In this document: piece after piece, positions 9,732 to 19,017 of the stretch
How positions within the stretch are numbered: the first letter of the stretch is position 1
Layout of the letters: each line of letters opens with the position of its first letter
Source of the DNA: Allobosea sp. 67-29
Lineage (GTDB): Bacteria; Pseudomonadota; Alphaproteobacteria; Rhizobiales; Beijerinckiaceae
Direction of reading: 5' to 3'
DNA: 64,000 bases
Assembly: GCF_001898115.1 (NCBI RefSeq)
Contig: NZ_MKSQ01000025.1
Span: 28,469 to 92,468, forward strand
Made by a program: the position numbers and the translations under genes
Notes under the pieces: model-generated
What the model saw: only the letters and a program-made list of their open reading frames with translations
Told to the model about the DNA's origin: nothing
The model's database searches: none

Positions 9732-10871
9732 ATGGCCCTCGCCAAACCGCCCGTCCAGGACAATGCCTACGCGGCAGCGCTCGCCTTGCTGGACCGCGTG
9801 CCGCTGATCGACGGCCATAACGACCTGCCCTATGTCATCCGCAAGGATCGCAACGCGAAGGGCGACGTCGCCGCCTACGGTCTCGACCAGCTCCATGCCG
9901 AGGTCGACACCGACATCCCCCGCATGCAGGCCGGCAAGCTCGCCGGCCAGTTCTTCGCGGCCTATGTCCCGCCCAACCAGCCGAACCCCGCCGGCTTCGC
10001 GCTCGCCCAGATCGCGCTGATGCGCGACATTCTCAAGCGCCATGCGGATGTCTTCCGGCCCGGCCTGTCGGCTGACGATGTCGAAGCGGCGAAGGCGGAA
10101 GGACGCATCGCGCTGTTCATGACCATCGAGAACGGCGCGGCGGTCGATGGCGAACTCGATGCGCTCAACGCCTATTACGATCTCGGCGTGCGCCTGATGA
10201 CGCTCTGCCATAACGACACCACCGACTGGTGCGACTCCGCCACCGACGCTCCCCGCCATAATGGCCTCACCGGCTTCGGCAAGGACGTGCTGCGCCGGAT
10301 GAACAAGCTCGGCATGGTGATCGACCTCGCCCATGTCGCGCCGAAGGTGATGCACGACGCGCTCGACGTCTCCAGCGCCCCGCTGGTCTGGTCACATTCC
10401 AACGCCTTCACGCTCTGCGACCATCCGCGGAACGTGCCCGACGACGTGCTCGACCGCGTCGCCGGCAATGGCGGCATCGTGATGGCGACCTTCGTACCGG
10501 ACTTCATCAGCCAGGCCTCCCGCGACTGGCACCGCCCGGCCAAGGACCAGTACGGAAAGACGCCCGAGGGTACGGACTACGCCAAGGTCGAGTCCGAGAT
10601 CGCCGCCAAGTCCGGCCCGCGCCCGAAGGCGACGCTCCCCGAATATTGCGACCATGTCGACTATCTCGCCAAACGCATCGGCCACGACCATGTCGGCATC
10701 GGCTCGGACTTCTTCGGCTGGGTCAATCCGGACGGGCTCGAGGACACCACGACCTTCCCGTCGGTGATCGCGGAACTGATCCGCCGCGGCTGGTCGGAGG
10801 AAAATCTCGCCAAGCTTGCCGGCGGCAACACCTTGCGCGTCCTGCGTGCCGTCGAGGCGGCGGCCGGCTGA
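9732..10871 (+). CDS. Membrane-dipeptidase family (M19) zinc peptidase
   Basis: A 379-residue M19 peptidase. Metal and active-site motifs are DGHNDLP near residue 24, MTIENG near 131, LCHNDTTDW near 157, VIDLAH near 198 and WSHSNA near 220, with GIGSDFFG near 320. M19 enzymes hydrolyse dipeptides, including those with a C-terminal D-residue. I chose ATG 9732; an in-frame GTG at 9675 would add a non-conserved stretch. No signal peptide is apparent. It is close behind the DadA-like oxidase, suggesting a joint role in D-amino acid dipeptide breakdown. Confidence 0.93.
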   Translation: MALAKPPVQDNAYAAALALLDRVPLIDGHNDLPYVIRKDRNAKGDVAAYGLDQLHAEVDTDIPRMQAGKLAGQFFAAYVPPNQPNPAGFALAQIALMRDILKRHADVFRPGLSADDVEAAKAEGRIALFMTIENGAAVDGELDALNAYYDLGVRLMTLCHNDTTDWCDSATDAPRHNGLTGFGKDVLRRMNKLGMVIDLAHVAPKVMHDALDVSSAPLVWSHSNAFTLCDHPRNVPDDVLDRVAGNGGIVMATFVPDFISQASRDWHRPAKDQYGKTPEGTDYAKVESEIAAKSGPRPKATLPEYCDHVDYLAKRIGHDHVGIGSDFFGWVNPDGLEDTTTFPSVIAELIRRGWSEENLAKLAGGNTLRVLRAVEAAAG

Positions 10872-10878
10872 GCCTGTC

Positions 10879-11031
10879 TCAATCGCGCTCCGTCGTCTCC
10901 GGCTCGCGCTCGAGCGTTCGCGCGCGGGCCTCTCCCGGCGGGCGGGCGCGCGCCCACAGCGAGATCAGCAGCAGGCCGATCGGCACCGCAGCCAGCACGA
11001 TCCAGATCACGAAATTGCCGTCGCCAGCCAT
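10879..11031 (-). CDS. Small single-pass membrane protein, 50 residues
   Basis: A 50-codon frame with one clear transmembrane segment (FVIWIVLAAVPIGLLLISLW, residues about 7-26) followed by a charged Arg/Glu-rich tail. AAGGGGG is about six bases upstream of the ATG at 11031, a strong ribosome site. It converges with the dipeptidase gene and is divergent from trmJ. I do not recognise a family. The hydrophobic-then-charged layout and good start signal make a real small membrane protein likely. Confidence 0.6.
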   Translation of the reverse strand: MAGDGNFVIWIVLAAVPIGLLLISLWARARPPGEARARTLEREPETTERD

Positions 11032-11144
11032 GCGGCCCCCCTTGGCGGTCACCTTGCGCCGGGGGCTTGACGCCAGGCCCGCAGCGGCAGACAGGAACGC
11101 CGCCGCAGGATAGCGGCATCGTTCCAAACCAAACAGCAGAGATC

Positions 11145-11972
11145 ATGACCGGTTCCGGCACCGACCGCACCCGCCCCGCAGTCCAGGCGGCCGCGCCCGT
11201 CGTCATCCTGGTCGAGCCGCAGTTGGCCGAGAACATCGGCATGTGCGCGCGCGCCATGGCGAATTTCGGCCTCTCCGAGATGCGCCTCGTCGCCCCGCGC
11301 GACGGCTGGCCGAGCGGCGGCGGCCTCAAGAAGGGCGCCACCGCCGCCGCCTCCGGCGCGACCCACATTCTTGAGAATGCCCGGCTCTATGACAGCGCCG
11401 CCGAGGCGATCGCCGATCTCAACCACGTGCTGGCGACGACGGCCCGCGAGCGCGGCCAGATGAAGCGCGTGCTGACCCCGGCCGAGGCCATGCCCGAAAT
11501 CGCCGGGCGGATCGGCGGGGGCGAGCGCGTCGGCATCCTGTTCGGCCGCGAGCGCATCGGCCTGACCAACGAGGAGATCAGCTTCGCCGACGCCATCCTG
11601 ACCTTCCCGGTCAACCCGGCCTTCGCCTCGCTGAACCTTGCCCAGGCCGTGCTGCTCAACGGCTATGAATGGTTCAAGACGACCAATGGCGAGCCACCCT
11701 TCCGCGAGAACAACCCCTCCCCGCCGGCCCAGCGCGAGATGATCCTGTCGATGTTCGACTATCTCGAGGGCGAGCTCGACCTCTGCGGCTTCTTCCCGCC
11801 CGGCAAGAAGCCGATCATGACGGCGAACCTGCGCGACATCCTGCACCGTCTCGACATGACCGAGCAGGAAGCCCGCACCCTGCGCGGCGTCTTCAAGTCT
11901 CTGGTCGAGGGGCCGAGGAAGGCGCGGCTCATCGCGCGCCAGGCCGGTGCCCAGGAGCAAGGCTCGGAATGA
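11145..11972 (+). CDS. tRNA/rRNA 2'-O-methyltransferase, TrmJ type (SPOUT)
   Basis: A 275-residue SPOUT methyltransferase. Motif 1 is VEPQLAENIGMCARAMANFG near residue 25, motif 2 FGRERIGLTNEE near 133, and motif 3 LNLAQAVLLNGYEW near 166, forming the trefoil knot that binds S-adenosylmethionine. The C-terminal helical part matches TrmJ (2'-O-methylation of tRNA position 32). The ATG at 11145 is preferred over an upstream in-frame alternative because it begins just ahead of the conserved region. A hairpin follows directly after the stop. Confidence 0.92.
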   Translation: MTGSGTDRTRPAVQAAAPVVILVEPQLAENIGMCARAMANFGLSEMRLVAPRDGWPSGGGLKKGATAAASGATHILENARLYDSAAEAIADLNHVLATTARERGQMKRVLTPAEAMPEIAGRIGGGERVGILFGRERIGLTNEEISFADAILTFPVNPAFASLNLAQAVLLNGYEWFKTTNGEPPFRENNPSPPAQREMILSMFDYLEGELDLCGFFPPGKKPIMTANLRDILHRLDMTEQEARTLRGVFKSLVEGPRKARLIARQAGAQEQGSE

Positions 11973-11976
11973 AAAA

Positions 11977-11998
11977 AGCCGGCCCCGAAGGGCCGGCT
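11977..11998 (-). terminator. Terminator between trmJ and the TonB receptor gene
   Basis: An 8-bp perfect stem, AGCCGGCC (11977-11984) with GGCCGGCT (11991-11998), and a 6-base loop. A run of six A on the plus strand gives a U-tract for leftward transcripts, so it mainly ends the TonB receptor message. It may also act on trmJ. Confidence 0.85.
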
Positions 11999-12029
11999 CG
12001 TCTGATCGGGGGGTCTCGAAACATCCCGG

Positions 12030-14315
12030 TCAGAATTGATACTTCAGCGTCGCCTTCACCGTGCGGCCCGGCTCCGAATAGTAGTCGCGGGCCTGCGCCA
12101 GCGTGCCCGTCGGCACGTTGACCGCGTCCCAATATCTGCGATCGAAGATATTGTAGACGCCGACCTGCAGTTCGAGGTCGGCGATCTCCGGCATCGGCCG
12201 CCACCAGGCCGAGGCGTTGAAGATCGCATAGCCCGGCGCCCGGAAGCCGGCATCGGTCCCGGTCGTCGCCGCGACGTCGTTGCGCGCCGCCGCGAGCTTG
12301 GCGGACACCTCGGCGCCCCAGCGCTCCGTGCCGTAGGCCACCGCGACGATGCCCTGCATCGGCGGGATCGAGTTCAGGAAGGTGTCGTCGTCCTTGTTGC
12401 GGCCGCGGGTATAGGCGAACGAGCCGCGGACCAGCCAGTTCGGCGCGAAGGCGTATTGGCCGTTGATCTCGACCCCCTGGATTTCCGCGCGATTGATGTT
12501 CTGGAAGCTGAAGACGCCACCCTGCGGATACAGGCCACCGGGCGGCGCGACCTGCACCTGCTCGATGAAGTTCCGGTAGTTGGTGTGGAAGTAGGTGATC
12601 GAGCCGCCGAGCTGCTTGTCGCCGAAGCGCAGGCCGACGTCGATGCCGTTGCCGATCTCCGGCCGCAGGGTGGGATCGCCGGTACGCAGATAGGTTCCAG
12701 GTCCGCCGAAGCGGCCGTAGAGCTCGTTTGCGGTGGGCGCGCGGAAGGTCTTGGCCCATTGTGCGAAGACGGTCACGTCCTTCGCCCAGGGCGCGTTCTT
12801 CAGGATATCGTATTCGAGCCGGATGCGCGGCGACCAGGCCGAATCGCTGGACGACGGCGGCAGGCCGTTCGGCTGCGAACCACCGGCCGAATAGGCCGGC
12901 GTATTCTGCGGCTTCTCCTCGTACCAGTCGAAGCGGACGCCCGGCGTCACCCGCAACCGGTTGTCGAGCAGGCCGATCTCGTCATGCGCGTACAGTCCCA
13001 CGAGCCTGCCGTCGACCTTGGGCTGGTCCGCCTGATTGGTATGCAGGTTGTTGCAGGTCGTGTACGGCGCGGAGAACATGCCGGAGGCCGGGCGTGCCGG
13101 GCAGTTGTCGATGCCGGACGAGTATTGCTCGAGCGACGACATGCGCAGCTCGGTACCGAGCATCAGCCGGTGCGAAATCGCTCCCGTCTGGAAATTCTTG
13201 ATGAGGTGGCCGTTGAAGCCGTAGGCGTTCTCCTCGCTCTGGTTGTCGCGACCATAGGGGCCGACGATGCTGGTGTAGCGCCACGCATTCACGAGGTCGT
13301 TGCGCTTCAGCCTCTGCCAGTAGGCGACAGCATGGGCCTCGTCGAAGAACGAGCCCGGGAGCTTGTAATCGTAGCTCAGCGAGACGCGATTGCGTTCGAC
13401 GTCTTCACCGGTCTGGTGTGAGCCGGGGCGGAAATTGCCGGTCGGCGAAACCGTGCTCGTCCGGGTCTGGGTGCGGTCGGAGCGCTTGAAGAACTCGCCG
13501 GTCACGCCGAAGCGGTGCTCTCCGACCTGCTGATAGATCTTGGCGAGGAAGTTGTACTGATTGAAGTCGCCCGGATTGGGCGCGGTCCGCGTCGCGCCGA
13601 TCGTCTTGACGTCGCCGCGGTTGTCGGTCTCGTGGCCGTTGCGGAAACCGCCCTGCAGCAGCACGGAGGTGTTGTCCATCCTGGCCGCCGCCGCCGCGCT
13701 GCCGAACCAGGCCCTATCGGTGCTGTCGTAGCCGGTCTTGGCGAGCGCGCCGTAGGAACGGCCGTTGCGCAGCAGGTCCTCCGGATCGAGCGTGCGTACC
13801 GCGAGCGCGCCGCCGAGCGCACCGCTGCCGAGCGTGCTCGCGCCGCTGCCGCCGCGCAGCAGGTCGAGCGTGGAAAGCGAATCGAAGTCGAAGGCGTTCT
13901 GGGCGCCGCGGTTGATCCGCGTGTCGACCAGGAAGGGCTGGCGGATGCCGTCGATCGTCGTCAGCACCCGGGCGCCGTCGAGGCCGCGGATGTTCAGCGA
14001 ATTGGTCTGCCGGTTGAAGGTGATGCCGGCCTCGACCCGGTTCGACAGATCCGTCAGGCTCTGCACCTGCTCGCGGTCGAGTTCCTGGCGCGTCACCCGC
14101 GTCGTCGTCGGCCCGCTCACCAGCGCGCCGCCCGCCTCGCTCTCGCCCTGCACGTTGATCTGGTCGAGCACGACGGCGTCGCTCGTCGAGACCGGCGGAG
14201 TCGAGGCCCCTTGCCGGCCGGCTTGCTGCGCTTCGGCCGATGACGCCATCGCCAGCAACATCGCCATGGTTCCCAAGGCCACGCCTCCGCGAAGCCTGCA
14301 AAAATCGACACTCAT
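12030..14315 (-). CDS. TonB-dependent heme/hemoglobin-type outer-membrane receptor
   Basis: A 761-residue outer-membrane receptor. A signal peptide ends near SSAEAQ, the plug domain has VLDQINVQG (TonB-box region) and LNIRGLDGARV, and the barrel ends with the aromatic ...TLKYQF strand. FRAPTANELYGR and the following DPTLRPE resemble the FRAP and NPxL motifs of heme receptors (HmuR/HemR class), so heme or hemoglobin is the likely ligand. The start at 14315 puts the signal peptide in place; the frame is open to 14396. A perfect 21-base palindrome 67-87 bases upstream suggests repression by a metal-responsive regulator. Confidence 0.9.
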   Translation of the reverse strand: MSVDFCRLRGGVALGTMAMLLAMASSAEAQQAGRQGASTPPVSTSDAVVLDQINVQGESEAGGALVSGPTTTRVTRQELDREQVQSLTDLSNRVEAGITFNRQTNSLNIRGLDGARVLTTIDGIRQPFLVDTRINRGAQNAFDFDSLSTLDLLRGGSGASTLGSGALGGALAVRTLDPEDLLRNGRSYGALAKTGYDSTDRAWFGSAAAAARMDNTSVLLQGGFRNGHETDNRGDVKTIGATRTAPNPGDFNQYNFLAKIYQQVGEHRFGVTGEFFKRSDRTQTRTSTVSPTGNFRPGSHQTGEDVERNRVSLSYDYKLPGSFFDEAHAVAYWQRLKRNDLVNAWRYTSIVGPYGRDNQSEENAYGFNGHLIKNFQTGAISHRLMLGTELRMSSLEQYSSGIDNCPARPASGMFSAPYTTCNNLHTNQADQPKVDGRLVGLYAHDEIGLLDNRLRVTPGVRFDWYEEKPQNTPAYSAGGSQPNGLPPSSSDSAWSPRIRLEYDILKNAPWAKDVTVFAQWAKTFRAPTANELYGRFGGPGTYLRTGDPTLRPEIGNGIDVGLRFGDKQLGGSITYFHTNYRNFIEQVQVAPPGGLYPQGGVFSFQNINRAEIQGVEINGQYAFAPNWLVRGSFAYTRGRNKDDDTFLNSIPPMQGIVAVAYGTERWGAEVSAKLAAARNDVAATTGTDAGFRAPGYAIFNASAWWRPMPEIADLELQVGVYNIFDRRYWDAVNVPTGTLAQARDYYSEPGRTVKATLKYQF

Positions 14316-14381
14316 CGCCCAACCCCATTCTGCCGATGCCGGTTCGCAGCGGAACTTGCAGTTTAAAATGAATAAAAACAG

Positions 14382-14402
14382 AGTCTTATGATTCATAAGA
14401 CT
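14382..14402 (-). promoter_or_regulatory. Perfect palindromic operator ahead of the TonB receptor
   Basis: AGTCTTATGA and TCATAAGACT flank one central base, giving a flawless 10+1+10 dyad in an A/T-rich stretch. It lies 67-87 bases upstream of the receptor start. A leftward TTGACA (plus-strand 14432-14437) with a weak TAACGC 17 bases further on would place the dyad over the transcription start. Iron-responsive control (Fur, Irr or RirA class) is inferred from the gene; I cannot match it to one consensus. Confidence 0.75.
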
Positions 14403-14615
14403 TGAGTTGCGTTATTATTTACGAAACATCATGTCAATTGGAGTCGAAGGTTAAAGCATAACAATAGAAATCGTCTAACAAATAACTATTCCAATGTAGA
14501 ACAACATCGAACCTTGCAGAGGCCGTCTACCGGCTCCCGATCTCGTGATCGCGCAGAGAGGTTCCGGCGTCCGGCAGGTCATTGCCTCGTACGAAAAGCA
14601 GCGCATCTTCCCGTC

Positions 14616-15950
14616 ATGAACGCAGGCTACGTCTCCATCGATCGACGCAAGCTCTTGACCCGAGGCAGCGCCATGGCCGCCGCGCTCTCGCTCGCCCGTG
14701 TTCCCGCGCGCGCGGCCGACATCGATGTGGTGGTTGTCGGCGCAGGCGCCGCGGGCATCGCCGCGGCACAGGCCCTGAAGGCGGCGGGCCGCGGCGTTGT
14801 CGTGCTGGAGGCCCGCAGCCGGACGGGCGGGCGCGCCTTCACCGACGCGTCTCTCGGCCCGGCCTACGACGCCGGTGCGATGTACATCCACTGGGCCGAG
14901 CGCAATCCCTGGGTCGCCATCGCCCGGGAGCTGGGCATCGAGACCGCGCCCGAAGCCGGCGGCGGAGGCTTCCGCGCCTTCGCGGACGGCAGGCCGATGG
15001 CGGCGGCCGACCGCGCGCGCCGCCGCGACGCCTTCCGCCAGATCGACCGCCGGCTGGAGACGCTCGACATCGGCGCGCGGGACATGTCGATCGCCGAATT
15101 GCTGGGCGACCTCGGGCCGGAGATGGCACCTATCGCCACCTCCGGCCTGCTGCTGTCGATCGGCGAGGAATCGAGCCGCATTTCGGCCCGCGACTACCAG
15201 CGGCTCTGGTCGGGCGACGACCTCGTCGTGCCGTCGGGCTATGGCAATCTGGTCGCCCGCTCCGGCGCCGGCCTCGACCTGCGCCTGAACGAACCGGTCG
15301 ACGCGATCGACTGGGGCAGCTCCGCGGTGGCCGTGACCACCCGCTCGGGCACGTTGCGGGCCAAGGCCTGCATCGTCACGGTGCCGGTCGGGGTGCTGAA
15401 GGCGGAGGCGATCCGCTTCTCGCCTGCCCTGCCCGCCGCCACGCGTGACGCCCTGGACGGGCTCCACATGGGTGCGCTCACCAAGATCGCGCTGAAGGTC
15501 GAGGGCGATCGTTTCGGCATCTCGCCCGGCGCCAGCCTTCTCGAATCGGGCAAGCCGGAGGGGCTGATCAACTTCGACATGTATCCGGACGGCAAGGATA
15601 TCGTCATCGGTTATTGTGGCGGCGATTTCGCCCGCCAGCTTTCGCAGGCCGGGCCGGACGAGGCGCGGGCCCACGCGACCGAACTGCTGGCGAAGATGAT
15701 CGGCGGCGATTTCCGCAAGACCGTGAAGGCGGCGGCGTTTCCGGCCTGGTGGACGGACCCCTTCGCGCGCGGCTCCTATTCGGTCTGCGCGCCCGGCCAT
15801 GACGCGGCACGGGAGGCGCTTGCCCTGCCGATCGGCGGCCGCCTCCTCATCGCGGGCGAGGCGACGGCGGGCGGCGGCGCCATGACCGTTGGCGGCGCGA
15901 CGCTGGCAGGCCGCGCGGCGGCGGCCGCACTGATGCGGCTCAAGGCCTGA
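14616..15950 (+). CDS. Tat-exported flavin monoamine oxidase family protein
   Basis: A 444-residue amine oxidase. Residues about 8-30 form a twin-arginine signal (IDRRKLLTRG, a hydrophobic run, then ARAA). DVVVVGAGAAGIAAAQAL and LEARSRTGGRAFT bind FAD, and the C-terminal LLIAGEATAGGGAMTVGGAT completes the flavin site. The fold fits periplasmic amine, polyamine or amino acid oxidases; the substrate is open. I chose ATG 14616 because it places the Tat motif near the N terminus; the upstream open frame lacks family features. About 300 bases separate it from the divergent receptor gene. That gap holds the palindrome and A/T-rich sequence and nothing else I can identify. Confidence 0.9.
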   Translation: MNAGYVSIDRRKLLTRGSAMAAALSLARVPARAADIDVVVVGAGAAGIAAAQALKAAGRGVVVLEARSRTGGRAFTDASLGPAYDAGAMYIHWAERNPWVAIARELGIETAPEAGGGGFRAFADGRPMAAADRARRRDAFRQIDRRLETLDIGARDMSIAELLGDLGPEMAPIATSGLLLSIGEESSRISARDYQRLWSGDDLVVPSGYGNLVARSGAGLDLRLNEPVDAIDWGSSAVAVTTRSGTLRAKACIVTVPVGVLKAEAIRFSPALPAATRDALDGLHMGALTKIALKVEGDRFGISPGASLLESGKPEGLINFDMYPDGKDIVIGYCGGDFARQLSQAGPDEARAHATELLAKMIGGDFRKTVKAAAFPAWWTDPFARGSYSVCAPGHDAAREALALPIGGRLLIAGEATAGGGAMTVGGATLAGRAAAAALMRLKA

Positions 15951-15953
15951 CGC

Positions 15954-16880
15954 TCAGAGCACGAGCTCCCAGTTCTGGCCCACCAGGTCCCGGCCGAAGG
16001 AATGATGCCTCTCCTCGGCGACGAGCCGGAAGCCCTCGGCCTCGTAGATCGCCCGTGCCGCATGCAGGATGTCGTTCGTCCACAGCACCATGCGCCGGTA
16101 GCCCGCGGCACGCGCGAAGCCGACGGCCTCGCGGACCAGCGCCTTGCCGAGCCCCAACCCCTGCGCTCGTTTCTCCACGAGGACGAGCCTCAGCTTGGCG
16201 GTGTGGGCATCGTGCTCGACGACGAAGCTCGATCCGGCCGGCTCGCCCTCGAGCTCGGCGATGAAGCAGCGCTCGCGCCCCGGCTTGAAGCCGCGCAGGA
16301 AATTGGCGGCGATCTCGGCGACCAGCGCCTCGAAGCTCAGGTCCCAGCCGTATTCCTCGGCGTAGAGCCGGCCATGCGCCGAGATCACCCAGCCGATATC
16401 GCCCGCGCGGTGCTCGCGGATCGAAGGTCGCGGCCGCGCCGCGCTCCGGCCCGCGAAGAGAGCCTCCGTGTCGCGCAGCGCCCCGACGAGCCTGCCGCGC
16501 TCCGCCGGAGAGAGCCTCGCCAGGAGCGCCTCGGCCTGCTGACGCGAAGCCTGGTCGAGCGGCCGGAAGGCGGCCAGCCCCGCCGCCGTCAGGCGCAGGC
16601 GGAAGGCACGGCCATCGAGATCCGAGCGCTGCCGCTCGAGCCAACCCTGTGCTTCGAAGCGCTTGAGGATGCGCGAGAGATAGGCCGGGTCGAGATCGAG
16701 ATCCCGCGAGAGCTCCACCGCCAGGCAGCCGCCCCGCTCCGCCAGTTCATAGAGCACGCGCGCCTCGGTCAGCGCGAAGCCCGCTCCGTGCAGGTTGCCG
16801 CCGAGCGCGCCGATCCAGCTTGTATGGAACCGGTTGAACCGGCGGATGGCCGCGACGGCCTCTGTCTCGCACTCTGCCAT
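15954..16880 (-). CDS. MarR-type regulator fused to a GNAT acetyltransferase
   Basis: A 308-residue fusion. Residues about 1-145 are a MarR winged helix-turn-helix domain (GFALTEARVLYEL, then LDLDPAYLSRILKRFE as recognition region). Residues about 155-308 are a GNAT acetyltransferase with the acetyl-CoA loop QGLGLGKALV. AGGAGGGA just upstream fixes the ATG at 16880. The fusion suggests a regulator that also acetylates a small amine, antibiotic or protein. A near-perfect dyad 30-52 bases upstream fits autoregulation. It converges with the amine oxidase gene, whose stop is three bases away. Confidence 0.92.
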   Translation of the reverse strand: MAECETEAVAAIRRFNRFHTSWIGALGGNLHGAGFALTEARVLYELAERGGCLAVELSRDLDLDPAYLSRILKRFEAQGWLERQRSDLDGRAFRLRLTAAGLAAFRPLDQASRQQAEALLARLSPAERGRLVGALRDTEALFAGRSAARPRPSIREHRAGDIGWVISAHGRLYAEEYGWDLSFEALVAEIAANFLRGFKPGRERCFIAELEGEPAGSSFVVEHDAHTAKLRLVLVEKRAQGLGLGKALVREAVGFARAAGYRRMVLWTNDILHAARAIYEAEGFRLVAEERHHSFGRDLVGQNWELVL

Positions 16881-16909
16881 GGTCCCTCCTGCTGAAGAGC
16901 AGACTTCCA

Positions 16910-16932
16910 TTTAGTAGACAGAGTCAACTAAA
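16910..16932 (-). promoter_or_regulatory. MarR-type operator dyad
   Basis: TTTAGTAGAC and GTCAACTAAA flank three bases; the arms pair with one mismatch. The size fits a MarR dimer site, and it is 30-52 bases upstream of the MarR-GNAT start and about 85 bases ahead of murI. Confidence 0.6.
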
Positions 16933-17016
16933 ATTGACACAAGCGGTTCGGCAAGCGTTGACGCTCGCTTAACGGCTCTCTGGCGGTATCGGGCTTTGAC
17001 ATTTCGCGGCGCTGTC

Positions 17017-17883
17017 ATGCAGGTCGATCTCCTCGCCGGAACGGGCCATCGTCCCCTCGCGATCCCCCGCCCCCAACCCACCATCCTCGTCTTCGATTCC
17101 GGCCTCGGCGGCCTGACCGTGCTCGGGCGCGCCACGCGCGCCTGCCCCGGGTCCAACATCGTCTATGCCGCCGACGATGCCGGCTTTCCCTATGGGCGGC
17201 TGAGCGAGGACGAGCTCGTCGCCCGGGTGCTGGCCGTGATGGAGCGCCTCGTCGCGCGCTTCCACCCCGACCTCGTCGTCATCGCGTGCAACACCGCCTC
17301 GACGCTGGTTCTGCCGGCGCTGCGGGCGCGCTTCGCCATCCCCTTCGTCGGCACGGTCCCTGCAATCAAGCCGGCTGCGGCCGCGACCCGCAGCGGGTTG
17401 ATCTCGGTGCTGGCGACGCCCGGCACGGTCGCCCGCGACTACACCCGCGGCCTGATCGAGGCCTATGCCGCGAACCATCAGGTCACGCTGGTGGGGGCGA
17501 CGCGGCTCGCCGGCCTCGCCGAGCAGGCCCTGAAGGGCGCGCCCGTGGACGATGCGGTGCTCGCAGCGGAAATCGCGCCCTGCTTCGTCGAGGCGGCGGG
17601 CCGGCGTACCGATGTCGTCACGCTATCCTGCACGCATTATCCGCTGCTGCTGGACCGGATGAAACGGCTCGCCCCCTGGCCTGTCGAGTGGATCGACCCG
17701 GCCCCGGCCATCGCCCGCCGCATCGCCGAACTGCTGCCGGCCGCTCGGGAGGCCGGGCTCGCCGGCCACGACGCCGCCGCGGTCTTCACGGGCGGCGACA
17801 GCCTGACCGGGCCGCTGCGCATCGCCCTCGCGGGCTATGGCCTGGCGCAGATCCTGCTGGAGCCGATGCCGCTCGGCAACTGA
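17017..17883 (+). CDS. murI: Glutamate racemase
   Basis: A 288-residue racemase that makes D-glutamate for peptidoglycan. The two catalytic cysteines are in ACNTAST near residue 88 and LSCTHYPLL near 205, and [11 protein letters not shown] lies near 29. These are the defining MurI motifs. The ATG at 17017 is preferred over an in-frame ATG-less extension to 16996; about 25 residues precede the first conserved strand, slightly longer than usual. A hairpin with a T-run follows. Confidence 0.95.
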   Translation: MQVDLLAGTGHRPLAIPRPQPTILVFDSGLGGLTVLGRATRACPGSNIVYAADDAGFPYGRLSEDELVARVLAVMERLVARFHPDLVVIACNTASTLVLPALRARFAIPFVGTVPAIKPAAAATRSGLISVLATPGTVARDYTRGLIEAYAANHQVTLVGATRLAGLAEQALKGAPVDDAVLAAEIAPCFVEAAGRRTDVVTLSCTHYPLLLDRMKRLAPWPVEWIDPAPAIARRIAELLPAAREAGLAGHDAAAVFTGGDSLTGPLRIALAGYGLAQILLEPMPLGN

Positions 17884-17952
17884 GCGATCGTCCGGGAGAC
17901 TTTCGCAGTCCCTGTTTGACAAATCGCCCGGCGCGTGGTTCTAGAGCGCCGT

Positions 17953-17986
17953 CGCGCGGCTCCTCACGGGGCCGCGTGGTTTTTTC
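17953..17986 (+). terminator. Terminator after murI
   Basis: CGCGCGGC (17953-17960) pairs with GCCGCGTG (17971-17978), including one G-T pair, with a 10-base loop and a run of T. It ends murI about 70 bases after its stop. The rest of the 302-base gap to rpsD (17,884-18,185) holds only the rpsD leader; I see no other gene or clear riboswitch. Confidence 0.75.
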
Positions 17987-18185
17987 CGCACCCGTGATCC
18001 GCTCTTCTTCGGAAGCTGGATCTGTCGCCCCGGTGCATCGGATCGAAAAGCGGCTTCCGCCTTTCGGATATGTCCGGTGCAGAGAAAATGGCAGCTTCGC
18101 CAAAGCGGCATCCGTCGGATGCCGGCAAGCAGCCAGGGACAGGAGGGCGCGGTCCTCAACTCGCGAACCTGAGAGGACACGCGAC

Positions 18186-18803
18186 ATGTCGAAGCGCCAT
18201 GAGGCGAAATACAAGATTGACCGCCGCCTCGGTCAGAACATCTGGGGCCGTCCGAAGTCCCCGGTCAACCGCCGTGAGTACGGCCCCGGCCAGCACGGCC
18301 AGCGCCGCAAGGGCAAGCCCTCCGACTTCGGCACGCAGCTGCGCGCCAAGCAGAAGCTGAAGGGCTATTACGGCTCGATCTCCGAGAAGCAGTTCCGCCG
18401 CTATTACGCCGAGGCGATCCGCCTCAAGGGCGACTCCGGCGAGAACCTCGTCGGCCTGCTCGAGCGCCGTCTCGACGCCGTGATCTACCGCGCCAAGTTC
18501 GTGCCGACCGTGTTCGCCGCCCGCCAGTTCGTCAACCACGGCCACATCACCGTGAACGGCAAGCGCGTCAACATCGCCTCCTATCAGGTGAAGCCGGGCG
18601 ACGTGATCGCGGTCAAGGACTCGTCGAAGCAGCTCGCCATCGTCATCGAGTCGGCCGCCCTGGCCGAGCGCGACGTGCCTGATTACATCGACGCCGACCA
18701 TACCAAGTTCTCTGCCACCTTCACCCGCACCCCGACGCTGACGGACGTGCCCTATGCGGTGCAGATGGAGCCGAACCTCGTCATCGAGTTCTACTCGCGC
18801 TGA
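18186..18803 (+). CDS. rpsD: 30S ribosomal protein S4
   Basis: A 205-residue primary 16S rRNA-binding protein that nucleates the small subunit. It opens [20 protein letters not shown] and has the S4 RNA-binding domain at about 95-155 ([14 protein letters not shown], then [19 protein letters not shown]). Length is standard. GAGGAC ahead of ATG 18186 fixes the start. It stands alone, outside a ribosomal operon, as in other Hyphomicrobiales, with its own strong terminator. Confidence 0.98.
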   Translation: MSKRHEAKYKIDRRLGQNIWGRPKSPVNRREYGPGQHGQRRKGKPSDFGTQLRAKQKLKGYYGSISEKQFRRYYAEAIRLKGDSGENLVGLLERRLDAVIYRAKFVPTVFAARQFVNHGHITVNGKRVNIASYQVKPGDVIAVKDSSKQLAIVIESAALAERDVPDYIDADHTKFSATFTRTPTLTDVPYAVQMEPNLVIEFYSR

Positions 18804-18842
18804 TGCAGTCGCGGTGGCTCGCCGCCGCCAGTCACGATATGC

Positions 18843-18875
18843 AGGGGGATGGCGTGTCGCCGTCCCCTTTTTCTT
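18843..18875 (+). terminator. Rho-independent terminator of rpsD
   Basis: A 10-bp stem, GGGGATGGCG (18845-18854) with CGCCGTCCCC (18858-18867) containing one T-G pair, a 3-base loop and TTTTTCTT. It lies about 40 bases after the rpsD stop. Confidence 0.92.
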
Positions 18876-19017
18876 GTCTCGGGCCGCTCGCCCGTCCTCC
18901 GTCCAGGCCGCAAACGGCCAAATCTTGAACCGGCGCGCCAGCGAACCTATCCTCGCCGCATGCGCATGCCCGTTTTGCCCGCCCACCTGCCGCAGCGCGC
19001 ACAGCGCCTCGAAGCCG

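Noticed and set aside
17884..18185. Possible ribosomal-protein leader regulation ahead of rpsD
   Set aside because: Apart from the murI terminator and one 6-bp hairpin, I see no structure that matches a known S4 binding site.
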